Assembly (NCBI RefSeq): GCF_016862175.1 | Contig: NZ_BOML01000058.1 | Span: 124,001 to 188,000 of the forward strand | Length of the DNA: 64,000 nt | Origin: Paractinoplanes durhamensis | GTDB lineage: Bacteria; Actinomycetota; Actinomycetes; Mycobacteriales; Micromonosporaceae | Reading direction: 5' to 3' | Part shown: piece by piece, positions 17,347 to 26,042 of the stretch | How the letters are laid out: each line of letters opens with the position of its first letter | How positions within the stretch are numbered: the stretch's first letter is position 1 | The notes under the pieces: generated by a model | The model's database searches: none | What the model saw: the letters and a program-made list of their open reading frames with translations, nothing else | What the model was told of the DNA's origin: nothing | Translations under genes and position numbers: made by a program

Positions 17347-19122
17347 TTACTTACCGTCGCTGACGCCGAGGGACGCGAAGTCCACCATGGCCAGGCCAGA
17401 GTGGAAGTACACGTTCGTCAGCCGCGGGTTGTAGTAGTTGAGCGCCTTGTCGAACACGAACGGCAGGTAGTAGAAGCCGTCCATGACCTTCTTGTTGGCT
17501 TCCTGGTAGTCGGTGCCGGCCGCGGTGGCGTCCTTCTCCGCGAGACCCTTGGCGAACAGGTCGTCGATCGCCTGGTCCTTGATCTCGGGGAGGTTGTAGT
17601 TGCCGTTCGCGACGAGGAACTTGCTCGACGCCAGCGGGGCGAGGTATCCGTAGCCGGTGGGGAAGTCAGCACCCCAGCCGGCGATCATGATGCCGTAGCC
17701 CTTCTTGTGCACGTTGTTCGGCGAGCCGACAACGGTGGCGATCTGCGAGCCGTCGTACTGCTCGATCGTCGCGTTGATGTTCACGGCCTTCAGCGCCGCC
17801 TGGAGGGCGGTCGCGGTCGCGATCTCGGCCGGCTTGTTGTTCCGGACCGCGATCTTGGTCGCGAAGCCGTTCGGCTGGCCACAGGCGGTCAGCGCTTCCT
17901 TGGCCTTGTCGGCCTGCGGCTTGCCCTGGGCCCGACCGTACGGGTCGTAGCTCTTGTCGGCACCGAGGATGTTCGGGGGCAGCATGTTGGTCGCGATGTC
18001 GCCACCGGCCACCGGGCCGCCACGGGCGGTCTGCAGCGTGGTCGGGTCGGACGCGTAGACGACCGCCTTGCGGCACTCGATGTTGTTGAACGGCGCGACG
18101 TTCTGCGAGATCGCGGCGTAGCGGATGAAGCCGTTGTTCGGGTTCGCCGCGTTCGCCTTGAGCTTCTCGTCGGTCAGGATCTGGGTGCGGGCCTGGGTGG
18201 CCACACCGCTCTGGCTCGCGTCCATGTCGGCCGTGCCGGCCAGCAGGCGGGAGTCCATGTCCTCAGCGTTCGTGGTGATCGTGAGGGTGATCTTGTCCGG
18301 CAGGGCCTTGCGGACCGTGTCGGTCGAGGCGTCCCAGTTGGTGTTGCGCACCAGGGTCGCGCCCTTGCCCGGCTCGATGCTCTCGAACTTGTACGGACCC
18401 GAGGAGGCCGGGGCCAGGCCGTACTTGGCGCCGGTGTCCCGCTTCTGCGGAACCGGGGCGCCGCCCGGCAGGGCCAGCTCGTACGGGAAGTTCGCGTTGG
18501 CGTTCGCCAGCTTGAAGATGATCGTCGAGTCGTCCGGCGTCTCGACGGTCTTCAGACCCAGCTTGTTCGGGTCGGTGTCCTTGTACGGGCCGGGGTACTT
18601 CTGGCCCTGGTCCAGCTCGTCGGTCAGGTACAGCGGGCCGCCGGGGACGACGTCCTGAGCGAAGATGCGCTCGATGCCGTACTTGATGTCCTTCGAGGTG
18701 ATCGCGGCACCGTCGTCGAACTTCAGACCGCTCTTCAGCTTGAAGGTGTAGGTCTTGCCGTCCGCGCTGACCTCCGGCGCGGCCGAGGCCAGGTCCGGGG
18801 TGAGGATGAGGCCGTCGGCGCCGGGCTTCGGCGTGTAGGTCATCAGGGTCCGGCTGTAGAGCCGGTTCATGTTGATCGTCCAGGCGTAGTACGAGATCGC
18901 CGGGTCGAACGAGTCAGCGTCCTGGGGGCTCCACAGGTTGAGGGTGCCGCCCTTCTTGTCGCTGGCGTTGACGACCTTGGTCGCCGACGCGTTGAACGCC
19001 GCACCGGTGCCCGAGGAACTGTCGTCGCTCTTGTTGTCGTCGGAACCGCCACCGCATGCGGCGGTCAGCCCCAATGTGAGTGCGGCCGTCGCGGCCAACA
19101 TCACCTTCGTCTTGCCTGCCAC
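17347..19122 (-). CDS. oppA: Peptide-binding lipoprotein of the opp transporter (SBP family 5)
   Basis: A 591-residue extracellular solute-binding protein. The signal peptide MAGKTKVMLAATAALTLGL ends at lipobox TAAC (Cys about 23) with a Gly/Ser/Asp-rich tether. The family 5 signature region reads GGTLNLWSPQDADSFDPAISYY. Typical later segments are FKLKSGLKFDDGAAITSKDIKYGIERIF and KVMDGFYYLPFVFDKALNYY. Start is GTG with TAGGAG upstream. The gene sits between oppC and oppB. The ligand is probably an oligopeptide, but family 5 also binds nickel chelates and sugars, so this is inference. Confidence 0.93.
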   Translation of the reverse strand: MAGKTKVMLAATAALTLGLTAACGGGSDDNKSDDSSSGTGAAFNASATKVVNASDKKGGTLNLWSPQDADSFDPAISYYAWTINMNRLYSRTLMTYTPKPGADGLILTPDLASAAPEVSADGKTYTFKLKSGLKFDDGAAITSKDIKYGIERIFAQDVVPGGPLYLTDELDQGQKYPGPYKDTDPNKLGLKTVETPDDSTIIFKLANANANFPYELALPGGAPVPQKRDTGAKYGLAPASSGPYKFESIEPGKGATLVRNTNWDASTDTVRKALPDKITLTITTNAEDMDSRLLAGTADMDASQSGVATQARTQILTDEKLKANAANPNNGFIRYAAISQNVAPFNNIECRKAVVYASDPTTLQTARGGPVAGGDIATNMLPPNILGADKSYDPYGRAQGKPQADKAKEALTACGQPNGFATKIAVRNNKPAEIATATALQAALKAVNINATIEQYDGSQIATVVGSPNNVHKKGYGIMIAGWGADFPTGYGYLAPLASSKFLVANGNYNLPEIKDQAIDDLFAKGLAEKDATAAGTDYQEANKKVMDGFYYLPFVFDKALNYYNPRLTNVYFHSGLAMVDFASLGVSDGK

Positions 19123-19195
19123 CTAAACTCCTACCTTCTTGAACGGCGACCTGCGGGAGTCGCCGAGATTCATGCGATGGAACAGCTTCGACTGC

Positions 19196-20200
19196 TCAGC
19201 GGGCCTTCGGATCGAGTGCATCGCGCAGACCGTCGCCGAACAGGTTGAACGCCAGCACGGTAATGAAGATCATCGCGCCCGGGATGATCATGAACATCGG
19301 GTCATACCGATAGAACTGAAGCGCGTCCGAGAGCATGCCACCCCAGGATGGGTAGGGCGGCGGGATGCCGACGCCGAGGAAGCTCAGGGCCGCCTCGGTG
19401 AGGATGTTGGTAGGAATGATCAGGGTCGTGTAGACGAGGATCGGCGCCGCCAGGTTGGGCAGCATCTCGCGGAACAGGATCCGCGGCGACCGTGCGCCCA
19501 GGCTCCGCGACGCCTCCACGAACTCGCGCTCACGCAGCGAAAGAGTCTGACCACGAACGATGCGACCGATGTACGGCCAGCCGAAGAAGCCGATCACCAC
19601 GATCAGCACGATCGTTCGGGACCATCGGGTATTGAACCCGAGCATCGACTGCGGCAGCACCGACACCAGCGCGATCGAGAACAGCAACTGCGGGAAGGCC
19701 AGCAGGAAGTCCATGATCCGGCTGATCACCGAGTCGACCCAGCCGCCGAGGAAGCCGGCGCTCATGCCGAACAGCACGCCGAGAATCGTCGACAGGAAGG
19801 CCGACAGGAAGGCGACGGTCAGCGTGGTCTGTGCGCCGTAGACGATGCGACTGAAGATGTCGCGACCGTTGACCGGCTCAACCCCGAGGAGGAAGTCCTT
19901 CGAGATGCCACCGAGCTTGCCGAGCGGCAGGCTGAGGGTCGGGTCGATCTTGTCGTTGTGGTACTCGTCGAACGGGTGCCCGAGCAACTTGATCAGCAGC
20001 GGGGCGAGAATCGCGATCGCGATCAGGACGAGGATGACGATGCCGCCGCCGACCGCGACGCGGTCTTTCTTGAGGCGTCGCCAAGCGATCTGCTTCAGCG
20101 ACCGACCGGCGATCGCTTTCTCGCTTGTGTCTCGCTCCTGAGCCGCGTCGGCGGTGGGCGTCGACTCATCATGGAGCGACGTCTCCGGGCCAAGCGACAT
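19196..20200 (-). CDS. oppC: Peptide ABC transporter permease (OppC/DppC type)
   Basis: A 334-residue membrane permease. The first 45 residues are cytosolic and polar, then the OppC_N segment LKQIAWRRLKKDRVAVGGG leads into the first helix (IVILVLIAIAILAPLLIKLL). The BPD_transp_1 core has six helices, with the coupling loop REREFVEASRSLGARSPRILFREMLPNLAAPILV. It is the first gene of the leftward opp operon, followed by oppA after 73 bases. Confidence 0.93.
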   Translation of the reverse strand: MSLGPETSLHDESTPTADAAQERDTSEKAIAGRSLKQIAWRRLKKDRVAVGGGIVILVLIAIAILAPLLIKLLGHPFDEYHNDKIDPTLSLPLGKLGGISKDFLLGVEPVNGRDIFSRIVYGAQTTLTVAFLSAFLSTILGVLFGMSAGFLGGWVDSVISRIMDFLLAFPQLLFSIALVSVLPQSMLGFNTRWSRTIVLIVVIGFFGWPYIGRIVRGQTLSLREREFVEASRSLGARSPRILFREMLPNLAAPILVYTTLIIPTNILTEAALSFLGVGIPPPYPSWGGMLSDALQFYRYDPMFMIIPGAMIFITVLAFNLFGDGLRDALDPKAR

Positions 20201-20598
20201 CTAGCGCCGGTCCTCTCCCGGTGACCGGCGCAAAGCGGGCAGCTCACAGCCAGCAGCGCGCCAGCGAGGGGCGGGCCGAAGGCGATGGCTCCCGCAGCGT
20301 CCGGCAACCGATCGGTTGTCTCGTGCCTCGAGTGCCGACCCTCGTCGCGGCGGTCAGATGAGCCCGCGCCACGAAGGCACTCGACGGCGGGGGTGCCGCC
20401 ATCGCAAGGAACATTCACCTAATGCGGTGCCTCGGTCAAGTTAACCGACCGCACACGGATGGTTCCGTGTCTCCCTCGTGATGTGGCTGTGACCTATGGC
20501 ACCGACCAAACGGAAACTACCGCGTCAGACGGCTCGGATCTAGTTAATCCGGACTAAATCCCATGCGTGGCGTTACAGGCAAGTTACGCGGCGTCGAT
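20201..20598. other. Intergenic region upstream of opp operon; contains an inverted repeat
   Basis: This gap of 398 bases has lower GC than its neighbours and no credible gene. It must contain the opp promoter and the end of the recR transcript. The one clear structure is the perfect inverted repeat acacgga-tggt-tccgtgt (20453-20470), about 250 bases before oppC. It may be an operator or a recR terminator. A TTGACC at 20434-20439 on the minus strand is a possible -35 element, but no -10 with good spacing follows. Confidence 0.5.
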
Positions 20599-21192
20599 CT
20601 AAATAGCTCTGCGTCCCTCGAATGCACGACCGAGAGTGATCTCATCGGCATATTCGAGGTCGCCACCCACCGGAAGACCACTTGCCAAACGGGTGACCGA
20701 GATCCCCATCGGTTTGATCATCAGACCGAGGTAGGTGGCCGTCGCCTCACCTTCCGTGTTCGGGTCTGTGGCGAGAATCAACTCCTTGACCTCGCCGGTG
20801 CCCACCCGCAGAAGCAGCTCGCGGATGCGCAGATTGTCCGGCCCGATGCCCTCGAGCGGATTGATCGCCCCGCCCAGCACGTGATAGCGCCCGCGGAACT
20901 CACCGGTCCGCTCGACCGCGACCACGTCCTTGGGTTCCTCCACCACGCAGAGCACCTCATTGGTGCGGCGAGGGTCCCGGCAGACCCGGCACTGCTCCGA
21001 CTCGGCCACGTTGAAGCAGGTCGTGCAGAAGCGAACCAGCTCCTTCACCTTCCGCAGGGCGGTGGCGAGCCGGTTGACGTCGGCCGGGTCGGCCGAGAGG
21101 ACGTGGAAGGCGATCCGCTGGGCACTCTTCGGGCCCACGCCCGGGAGTCGGCCCAGCTCGTCGATCAGGTCCTGGATGGCGCCTTCGTACAC
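20599..21192 (-). CDS. recR: Recombination mediator RecR
   Basis: A 197-residue protein that, with RecF and RecO, loads RecA at single-strand gaps. The N-terminal helix-hairpin-helix is LPGVGPKSAQRIAFHVL. The zinc finger has four cysteines in FCTTCFNVAESEQCRVCRD. The Toprim domain starts at VLCVVEEPKDVVAVERTG and contains ATDPNTEGEATATYL, with the acidic metal-binding residues. Length is standard. Start is GTG, four bases after the ybaB stop, so the two are coupled. Confidence 0.97.
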   Translation of the reverse strand: MYEGAIQDLIDELGRLPGVGPKSAQRIAFHVLSADPADVNRLATALRKVKELVRFCTTCFNVAESEQCRVCRDPRRTNEVLCVVEEPKDVVAVERTGEFRGRYHVLGGAINPLEGIGPDNLRIRELLLRVGTGEVKELILATDPNTEGEATATYLGLMIKPMGISVTRLASGLPVGGDLEYADEITLGRAFEGRRAI

Positions 21193-21196
21193 CGGC

Positions 21197-21526
21197 TCAG
21201 AACCCCAGCATGCCGAGGTCGAGGCCGCCGGTGACCGCGCCGCGCTTCTCCTCGGCGAGCTCCCGCTGCGCCTCCGCGGCGTTCCGGAAGGCGGCGGTCA
21301 CGAGGTCTTCCAGCGACTCGATGTCCTCCGGGTCGACGGCCTTCGGGTCGATCCGCACCGACTTGACCTCACCGAGCCCGGTCAGCACCACGGTGACCAG
21401 CCCGCCGCCGGCGTTACCGGTCAGCTCGGCGGCGGCCAGATCGGCCTCGGCCGCAGCCGCCAGCTGCTGCATCTTCTGCGCCTGGGCCATCAGATTCTGC
21501 ATGTTCGGCTGTCCACCGGGCCGCAT
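21197..21526 (-). CDS. YbaB/EbfC nucleoid-associated protein
   Basis: A 109-residue DNA-binding protein that works as a dimer on the nucleoid. A glutamine/methionine-rich N-terminal helix (MQNLMAQAQKMQQLAAAAEADL) is followed by the conserved core GNAGGGLVTVVLTGLGEVKSVRIDP, EDIESLEDLVTAAFRNA and a Gly-rich C-terminus. ATG 21526 is preferred: GAGGAG lies eight bases upstream, whereas the in-frame GTG at 21532 would have only two bases. The position between dnaX and recR is conserved in bacteria. Confidence 0.93.
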   Translation of the reverse strand: MRPGGQPNMQNLMAQAQKMQQLAAAAEADLAAAELTGNAGGGLVTVVLTGLGEVKSVRIDPKAVDPEDIESLEDLVTAAFRNAAEAQRELAEEKRGAVTGGLDLGMLGF

Positions 21527-21681
21527 TGCCACCGCTCCTCGAAGTAGAAGTCACCGGGTCTCGAGCCTTATCGATACCCAACCCGGCGGCCAACGCCAAT
21601 CGCGCCGATCGCCGCCCAGCGTAACCGCCCCACCGCCCACACCGGCCACACGCCACCCACGGGCCGCCGCCCCGCCAGCGC

Positions 21682-24600
21682 TCAGCTCTCGCCGATCTTT
21701 TCCGCGCCGAGGAGTTCCTGCAGGAGTCTCATGGCCTGTTGTTCGCCACTTTCGCGGGCCGTCTTCTCGTCGAGCACATCGTCGAGCGGCTCGTCGCCCT
21801 CATCGAAGCCCTCGTAGCTCGGCCGGCCACCGGCCTTCCCCGGGCCACCGCTCTTCGCCGAACCGCCGGCCTTGGGCGGACCGTCGTACTCCGGGTCGTA
21901 GGGCGCTTCCTCGGCGGGCGAGCCGTCGGCCCACGGGCTGTTCGCGGCCGCGGCCGGCGGGGTCGCGGCGCGCCCTCCGTTGGCCTGCCGGGCGGCCGCA
22001 GCAGCGGCCGCGGCCCGCGCCGCCGCCAGCCCGCCTCGCGGCGCCTCCGCCGCGGCTGGACGGGCCGCCGGGGCAGCCTTGTCGGGGCGGGCCGGGGCGG
22101 CTGGGGCGGCTGGGCTGCTCGGGCGGGCCGCCGAAGCCGAGCCGTCGGGGACCGATCCACTCGGGCCGGCCACCGTGGCCGAGTTACCCAGCCCGCCGCT
22201 CGACGCCGATCCGCTCGGACCGGCCGCTGGAGCTGAGCCGTTCGAGCCGGCCGCGGACGCCGAATCACTCGGATGAAGGTCCGCCGAGCCGGCCGGCGCT
22301 GAGCCGGCCGCGCCGGCCCCGCCAGTCGCGCCGGCCCCGCCAGTCGCGCCGGTCGCCGACGGCGGAGGGCCGGTCTCACCGTGAGCGGAGGTCGCCGGAC
22401 CGGCGTCATCTCCCGCATTGACGCTTCCGGCTGCATCAGAGGCGCCGCCGGCATCACGGGCGACCGCTGCTGAGGGAGCGCCCGCCAGGGGCTCCGCTGC
22501 CGACCGGTCGCCGCCGACTGCGCGGACCTCCGGCCAATCCTCTTCGTCGTCGACCGCCTCGGCGGCCGGTGGAGCCGTCGAGGTCGCCGAGCCGCCCGGT
22601 TTGGCCGGCTCCGGCCAGCCGTCGTCGTCGCCGCCGGACGGCGACTCGGTCTCCTGGCGGCGGGTCTGGGCCGGGCGGGCCGCCGCAGCCTGCGGCTGCT
22701 GGGCACCGGGCGCGATCGGAGCCGGCCGGCCGGGGCGAACGCCGGCCCGCTCCGGGGCTTCGTTGCGGGCGGGCTCGCGGGCGGCCGAACCGTTCCGGGT
22801 GGAGCCACCGCGCGGGGCCGGAGCCACCGGGACGGCACCGCCCTCGCCGGCCGTCTCGCAGCGGACGTCCCAGCGTTCGCCGAGCTCCTCGTACAGCGCG
22901 CGGGACACCTCGGGCGCATTCTGCCCGGCCATCTCGGCAAGCCGCGTGGAGCGGAAGGTCAGTACCAGGGTCCGGCCGTCGAAGTCGCGCACGACCGCAT
23001 CGATCAGCAGGGCGGCCAGGCGTTTGTTCTGCCGGCGGATCGCACCAACGATCTCGGACCACCGCTCACGCACCGACGCGGCGGTCAGCTGACCGGGAAC
23101 ATCCGCGACGGCAGCCGCACCCGGCTCCTCCGGCGTGTCCGGCAGCACACCCTCGGGCTCAACGCGGCGTGAGCGCTCGGGCTGGGGAGCCGGAGCAGCG
23201 ACGGGAGCAGGAGCGGCGGCGGGTGCCGGATCGGGCGTGGCGGCAGGCGCCGGTGTGGCGGCAGGCGCATTCGCGGGCTCGACGCGTTCCGCGCGCGCCG
23301 ACTCGCTCTCATAAGGCTCAGGCTCGTCGTCCCACGGCGGTTCGTCGTCGTAGTACTCAGGATCGGCTGTCGACGCACCGCCCGGGGTCGCCCCGGCCGC
23401 CGACGCGGAAGCGGTAGCCGCCGCCGGGGGAGAAACACCCGTCGGAGCCGGCACCGTCGGGGCAACAGGCGCCGCCGGGGCTTCCTCGACCGGGCGAGCC
23501 GCCTCCGGTGCAGCAGCCGGTGCAGCCGATGCGGCCGGGGCGGAAGCACCGCCGCCCGGCACGGCCGGCCGACGACCAGCGGTGGCCGTCGGTGACTTCC
23601 GGCTGGCCGCCGCGGCCGCAGCTCGCGCCGCCGAAAGCCCACCGCGGCCACCCGCCTCGCCCGGCGGATCAGCGGCAACCGCAGGCGCAGCGGAAACCGG
23701 CGCAGCCGAAACCGGCGCGACCGGCCCCGCAGCGACAGCGGGAAGAGGAGCGTCACCGCCGAGGGTGAGCCGCCGCTCCATGCGCTCCAGCCGCTGCAGC
23801 AGCGCCCCGGTCGAATCCTCGGCCCCCGGCAGCAGCATCCGCGCCGTGACCAGCTCGAGCAGCAGGCGCGGCGCGGTGGTGCCACGCATCTCCACCAGGC
23901 CGTTGTGCACGATGTCGGCGCAGCGCGAGAGGGTGGCCGGCCCGAGCCGGTTGGCCTGCGCGCTCATCGCCTCCAGCTGATCGGCCGGCCCGTCGATCAG
24001 GCCCTTGCTGACCGCGTCGGGCACCTGCTGCAGGATGATCAGGTCGCGGAAGCGCTCGAGCAGGTCGGAGGCGAAGCGGCGCGGGTCGTGGCCGGCCTCG
24101 GCGACCCGGTCGATCGTCTGGTAGGCGGCGGCGCCGTCACCGGCGGCCAGGGCGTCGCACATCTCGTCGATCAGGGCGACGTCGGTGACGCCGAGCAGGG
24201 CGACCGCGCGGGTGTAGCTGACCCCGTCGGGGCCGGCGCCGGCGATCAGCTGGTCGAGCACCGACAGCGTGTCCCGCGCCGAACCGCCGCCGGCCCGGAC
24301 CACCAGCGGGAGCACGGCCGGCTCGACGTGCACGCCCTCGGCCTCGGTGAGCTGCTGAAGGTAGGGCCGGAGCACGGCCGGCGGGATCAGCCGGAACGGG
24401 TAGTGATGGGTGCGCGAGCGGATGGTGCCGAGCACCTTCTCCGGCTCCGTCGTCGCGAAGATGAACTTCACGTACTCCGGGGGCTCCTCGACCAGCTTGA
24501 GCAGCGCGTTGAAGCCGGCCGACGAGACCATGTGCGCCTCGTCGATGACGTAGATCTTGTAACGGCTGTTGGCGGGCGCGAAGAACGCCTTCTCCCGCAG

Positions 24601-24921
24601 CTCACGCGCATCGTCGACGCCACCGTGCGAGGCCGCGTCGATCTCGATGACGTCGATCGAGCCGGCGCCGTCGTTGGTGAGCGAACGGCACGAGATGCAC
24701 ACCCCGCACGGCTCCGGCGTGGGGCCCTGCTCGCAGTTGAGCGACCGGGCCAGGATGCGGGCGCTGGACGTCTTGCCGCAGCCGCGCGGGCCGGAGAACA
24801 GATAGGCGTGGTGCAACCGGCCACTGCGCAGTGCCTGCGACAACGGCTCGGTGACGTGCTCCTGGCCGATGACCTCGGCGAAGGTCCGTGGCCGGTACTT
24901 GCGGTACAGAGCGAGTGTCAC
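21682..24921 (-). CDS. dnaX: DNA polymerase III subunit gamma/tau, with very long low-complexity tail
   Basis: A 1079-residue clamp-loader subunit. The AAA+ ATPase domain (1-220) has Walker A in FSGPRGCGKTSSARIL, the zinc module cysteines CEQG...CGVCISC, Walker B IDEAHM, and sensor 1 ATTEPEKV before the SRTH arginine. The collar domain III runs to about 370. Then comes a region dominated by Ala, Pro, Gly and Ser (about 400-590), a structured piece (TAASVRERWSEIVGAIRRQNKRLAALL) resembling a tau domain, and a second low-complexity stretch (about 700-1010). It ends with a conserved acidic segment. Most actinobacterial homologues are shorter. No slippery A-run for gamma frameshifting is visible. 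Confidence 0.95.
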   Translation of the reverse strand: MTLALYRKYRPRTFAEVIGQEHVTEPLSQALRSGRLHHAYLFSGPRGCGKTSSARILARSLNCEQGPTPEPCGVCISCRSLTNDGAGSIDVIEIDAASHGGVDDARELREKAFFAPANSRYKIYVIDEAHMVSSAGFNALLKLVEEPPEYVKFIFATTEPEKVLGTIRSRTHHYPFRLIPPAVLRPYLQQLTEAEGVHVEPAVLPLVVRAGGGSARDTLSVLDQLIAGAGPDGVSYTRAVALLGVTDVALIDEMCDALAAGDGAAAYQTIDRVAEAGHDPRRFASDLLERFRDLIILQQVPDAVSKGLIDGPADQLEAMSAQANRLGPATLSRCADIVHNGLVEMRGTTAPRLLLELVTARMLLPGAEDSTGALLQRLERMERRLTLGGDAPLPAVAAGPVAPVSAAPVSAAPAVAADPPGEAGGRGGLSAARAAAAAASRKSPTATAGRRPAVPGGGASAPAASAAPAAAPEAARPVEEAPAAPVAPTVPAPTGVSPPAAATASASAAGATPGGASTADPEYYDDEPPWDDEPEPYESESARAERVEPANAPAATPAPAATPDPAPAAAPAPVAAPAPQPERSRRVEPEGVLPDTPEEPGAAAVADVPGQLTAASVRERWSEIVGAIRRQNKRLAALLIDAVVRDFDGRTLVLTFRSTRLAEMAGQNAPEVSRALYEELGERWDVRCETAGEGGAVPVAPAPRGGSTRNGSAAREPARNEAPERAGVRPGRPAPIAPGAQQPQAAAARPAQTRRQETESPSGGDDDGWPEPAKPGGSATSTAPPAAEAVDDEEDWPEVRAVGGDRSAAEPLAGAPSAAVARDAGGASDAAGSVNAGDDAGPATSAHGETGPPPSATGATGGAGATGGAGAAGSAPAGSADLHPSDSASAAGSNGSAPAAGPSGSASSGGLGNSATVAGPSGSVPDGSASAARPSSPAAPAAPARPDKAAPAARPAAAEAPRGGLAAARAAAAAAAARQANGGRAATPPAAAANSPWADGSPAEEAPYDPEYDGPPKAGGSAKSGGPGKAGGRPSYEGFDEGDEPLDDVLDEKTARESGEQQAMRLLQELLGAEKIGES

Positions 24922-24999
24922 TCCTACCCCTCCTCAACGACGGCGCCATTGTCCGTCGTGGGTACGACAAGAACAAAGTCGCGGAAGGGTGGAAACGAA

Positions 25000-25090
25000 G
25001 GACCCCCCGTGCACCCGTCAGAGCCCGCTTATCCTTGCTGCCTTCCGGCCCTGGGGAGGTTCACGAGATGCACGCCGCACGAGGGGCTGT
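25000..25090 (-). ncRNA. ffs: Signal recognition particle RNA (4.5S type)
   Basis: Read on the minus strand, the apical domain is present: CCCCAGGGCCGGAAGGCAGCAAGG, the SRP54/Ffh-binding GGAAG-tetraloop region with the opposing GCAGCAA symmetric loop. The closing helix CCCCTCGTGC (25077-25086) pairs with GCACGGGGGG (25003-25012) over ten bases. Ends are estimated to a few bases. The RNA guides Ffh-FtsY targeting of membrane and secreted proteins. Its place between dnaX and tRNA-Ser is common in actinobacteria. Confidence 0.9.
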
Positions 25091-25173
25091 TCCGAAGCCT
25101 ACCTAACCCCGGATCACTCGCGCGCGCGGACCCGCACGCAACCCGGCCGCCGGATGTCTGTATCCTGGCCGAC

Positions 25174-25261
25174 GGAGGATTCGCCTAGTGGCCTAGGGCG
25201 CACGCTTGGAAAGCGTGTTGGGATAAAACCCTCACGAGTTCGAATCTCGTATCCTCCGCCA
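25174..25261 (+). tRNA. tRNA-Ser (GGA)
   Basis: An 88-base class II tRNA. Acceptor arms ggaggat (25174-25180) and atcctcc (25251-25257) pair, with G discriminator and encoded CCA at 25259-25261. The anticodon loop ttggaaa carries GGA (25208-25210), reading UCC and UCU. The long variable arm is typical of serine tRNAs. Confidence 0.95.
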
Positions 25262-25277
25262 GCAAGCCAGCATGCGA

Positions 25278-25304
25278 AAGGCCGGACCCGTCGGGTCCGG
25301 CCTT
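25278..25304 (+). terminator. Hairpin terminator after tRNA-Ser
   Basis: Arms aaggccggacccg and gggtccggcctt form a near-perfect 12-bp stem with a two-base loop, followed by a TTCTTCGTT tract. It begins 17 bases after the tRNA. Confidence 0.85.
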
Positions 25305-25332
25305 CTTCGTTGCTGAGGTCAGAGCTGGAGCC

Positions 25333-25674
25333 TCAGAGCTGGGATGCGGCGATCGCATCGTCGACCTCCGGGAAAATCGCGAAATATCGGCTCAGGCCGA
25401 CTGTCTCCAGCAACTGGACCAGGAACGGATTCGCGCCGGCGAAACTGAGCCAACCGCCACGCGCTGTGATCAGCTGCTTACTGGTGATGAATGTGCTGAG
25501 CCCGACCGAGTCGCAGAATTTCAGATCGGTCAGGTCGACAACTATTCGCGGCACCGGACGTTCCAGGAGATCAGCCAGCGTGGCGCGGAGTTTCTCCGAA
25601 GTCTCGGAGTCCAGCTCGCCCGCCAGATGCAGCACCGCGACGTCGCAGCGATGATCGGTAACAGTGGCCCGCAT
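25333..25674 (-). CDS. STAS-domain anti-sigma-factor antagonist
   Basis: A 113-residue single-domain STAS protein of the SpoIIAA/RsbV group. Landmarks are the start VLHLAGELDSETSEKLRATL, the strand RIVVDLTDLKF and the phosphorylation-site turn CDSVGLSTFI, where the serine is the expected target of an RsbW-like kinase. Such proteins release sigma factors when unphosphorylated. No kinase or sigma gene is adjacent, so it is an orphan here. ATG 25674 is used because TAGCGT lies eight bases upstream, consistent with a leaderless mRNA; an upstream in-frame start adds seven residues that do not look like the family. Confidence 0.88.
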   Translation of the reverse strand: MRATVTDHRCDVAVLHLAGELDSETSEKLRATLADLLERPVPRIVVDLTDLKFCDSVGLSTFITSKQLITARGGWLSFAGANPFLVQLLETVGLSRYFAIFPEVDDAIAASQL

Positions 25675-25744
25675 AGGACAAAACGCTAGATCCACCCGGC
25701 TGATTGCCGTCGGACAAGAGGTCCGACCGGGCCCGGGAACACGA

Positions 25745-25776
25745 ACGGGCCGGACCTCTTTCGAGGTCCGGCCCGT
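25745..25776 (-). terminator. Hairpin terminator of the 69-residue gene
   Basis: The perfect arms acgggccggacctc and gaggtccggcccgt lie 57 bases beyond the stop of the leftward small gene at 25833. Confidence 0.75.
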
Positions 25777-25832
25777 CGGAAAATCGGCTGGCCTGTGGTG
25801 TCAAGCGAGCGGCACAGCCGGCCCAAGGCGCG

Positions 25833-26042
25833 TCAGATCTCGCGCCACTGCCAGCGTGGACCACGCCACGCGTCTGCCAGGATCAGGGCGGAAGCCTTGC
25901 CTGGACACTGTTGCACCTTCGACTTGCCCTGAGGGCCGCCCATCTGAGCTTCGACTTCCCACATGGCGCCGTCGGTGCGTACATAGACGTCACGGCGTGC
26001 GATCCGGACGTCACCATTCCACCAGTGATGCTCAACTCTCAC
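25833..26042 (-). CDS. Small conserved actinobacterial-type protein, unknown function
   Basis: A 69-residue basic protein. It begins MRVEHHWWNGDVRIARRDVYVRT and has a Trp-rich, strand-rich N half, then GPQGKSKVQQCPGKASALI with a single cysteine, and ends with WRGPRWQWREI. Even hydrophobic spacing and a strong hairpin 57 bases after the stop support a real gene. No membrane segment. I recognise the general look of short actinomycete hypothetical proteins, but no named family. Confidence 0.6.
   Translation of the reverse strand: MRVEHHWWNGDVRIARRDVYVRTDGAMWEVEAQMGGPQGKSKVQQCPGKASALILADAWRGPRWQWREI

Noticed and set aside
21739..25188. Several long plus-strand frames opposite dnaX
   Set aside because: Low-complexity shadows of the dnaX tail; the ATPase motifs are only on the minus strand.
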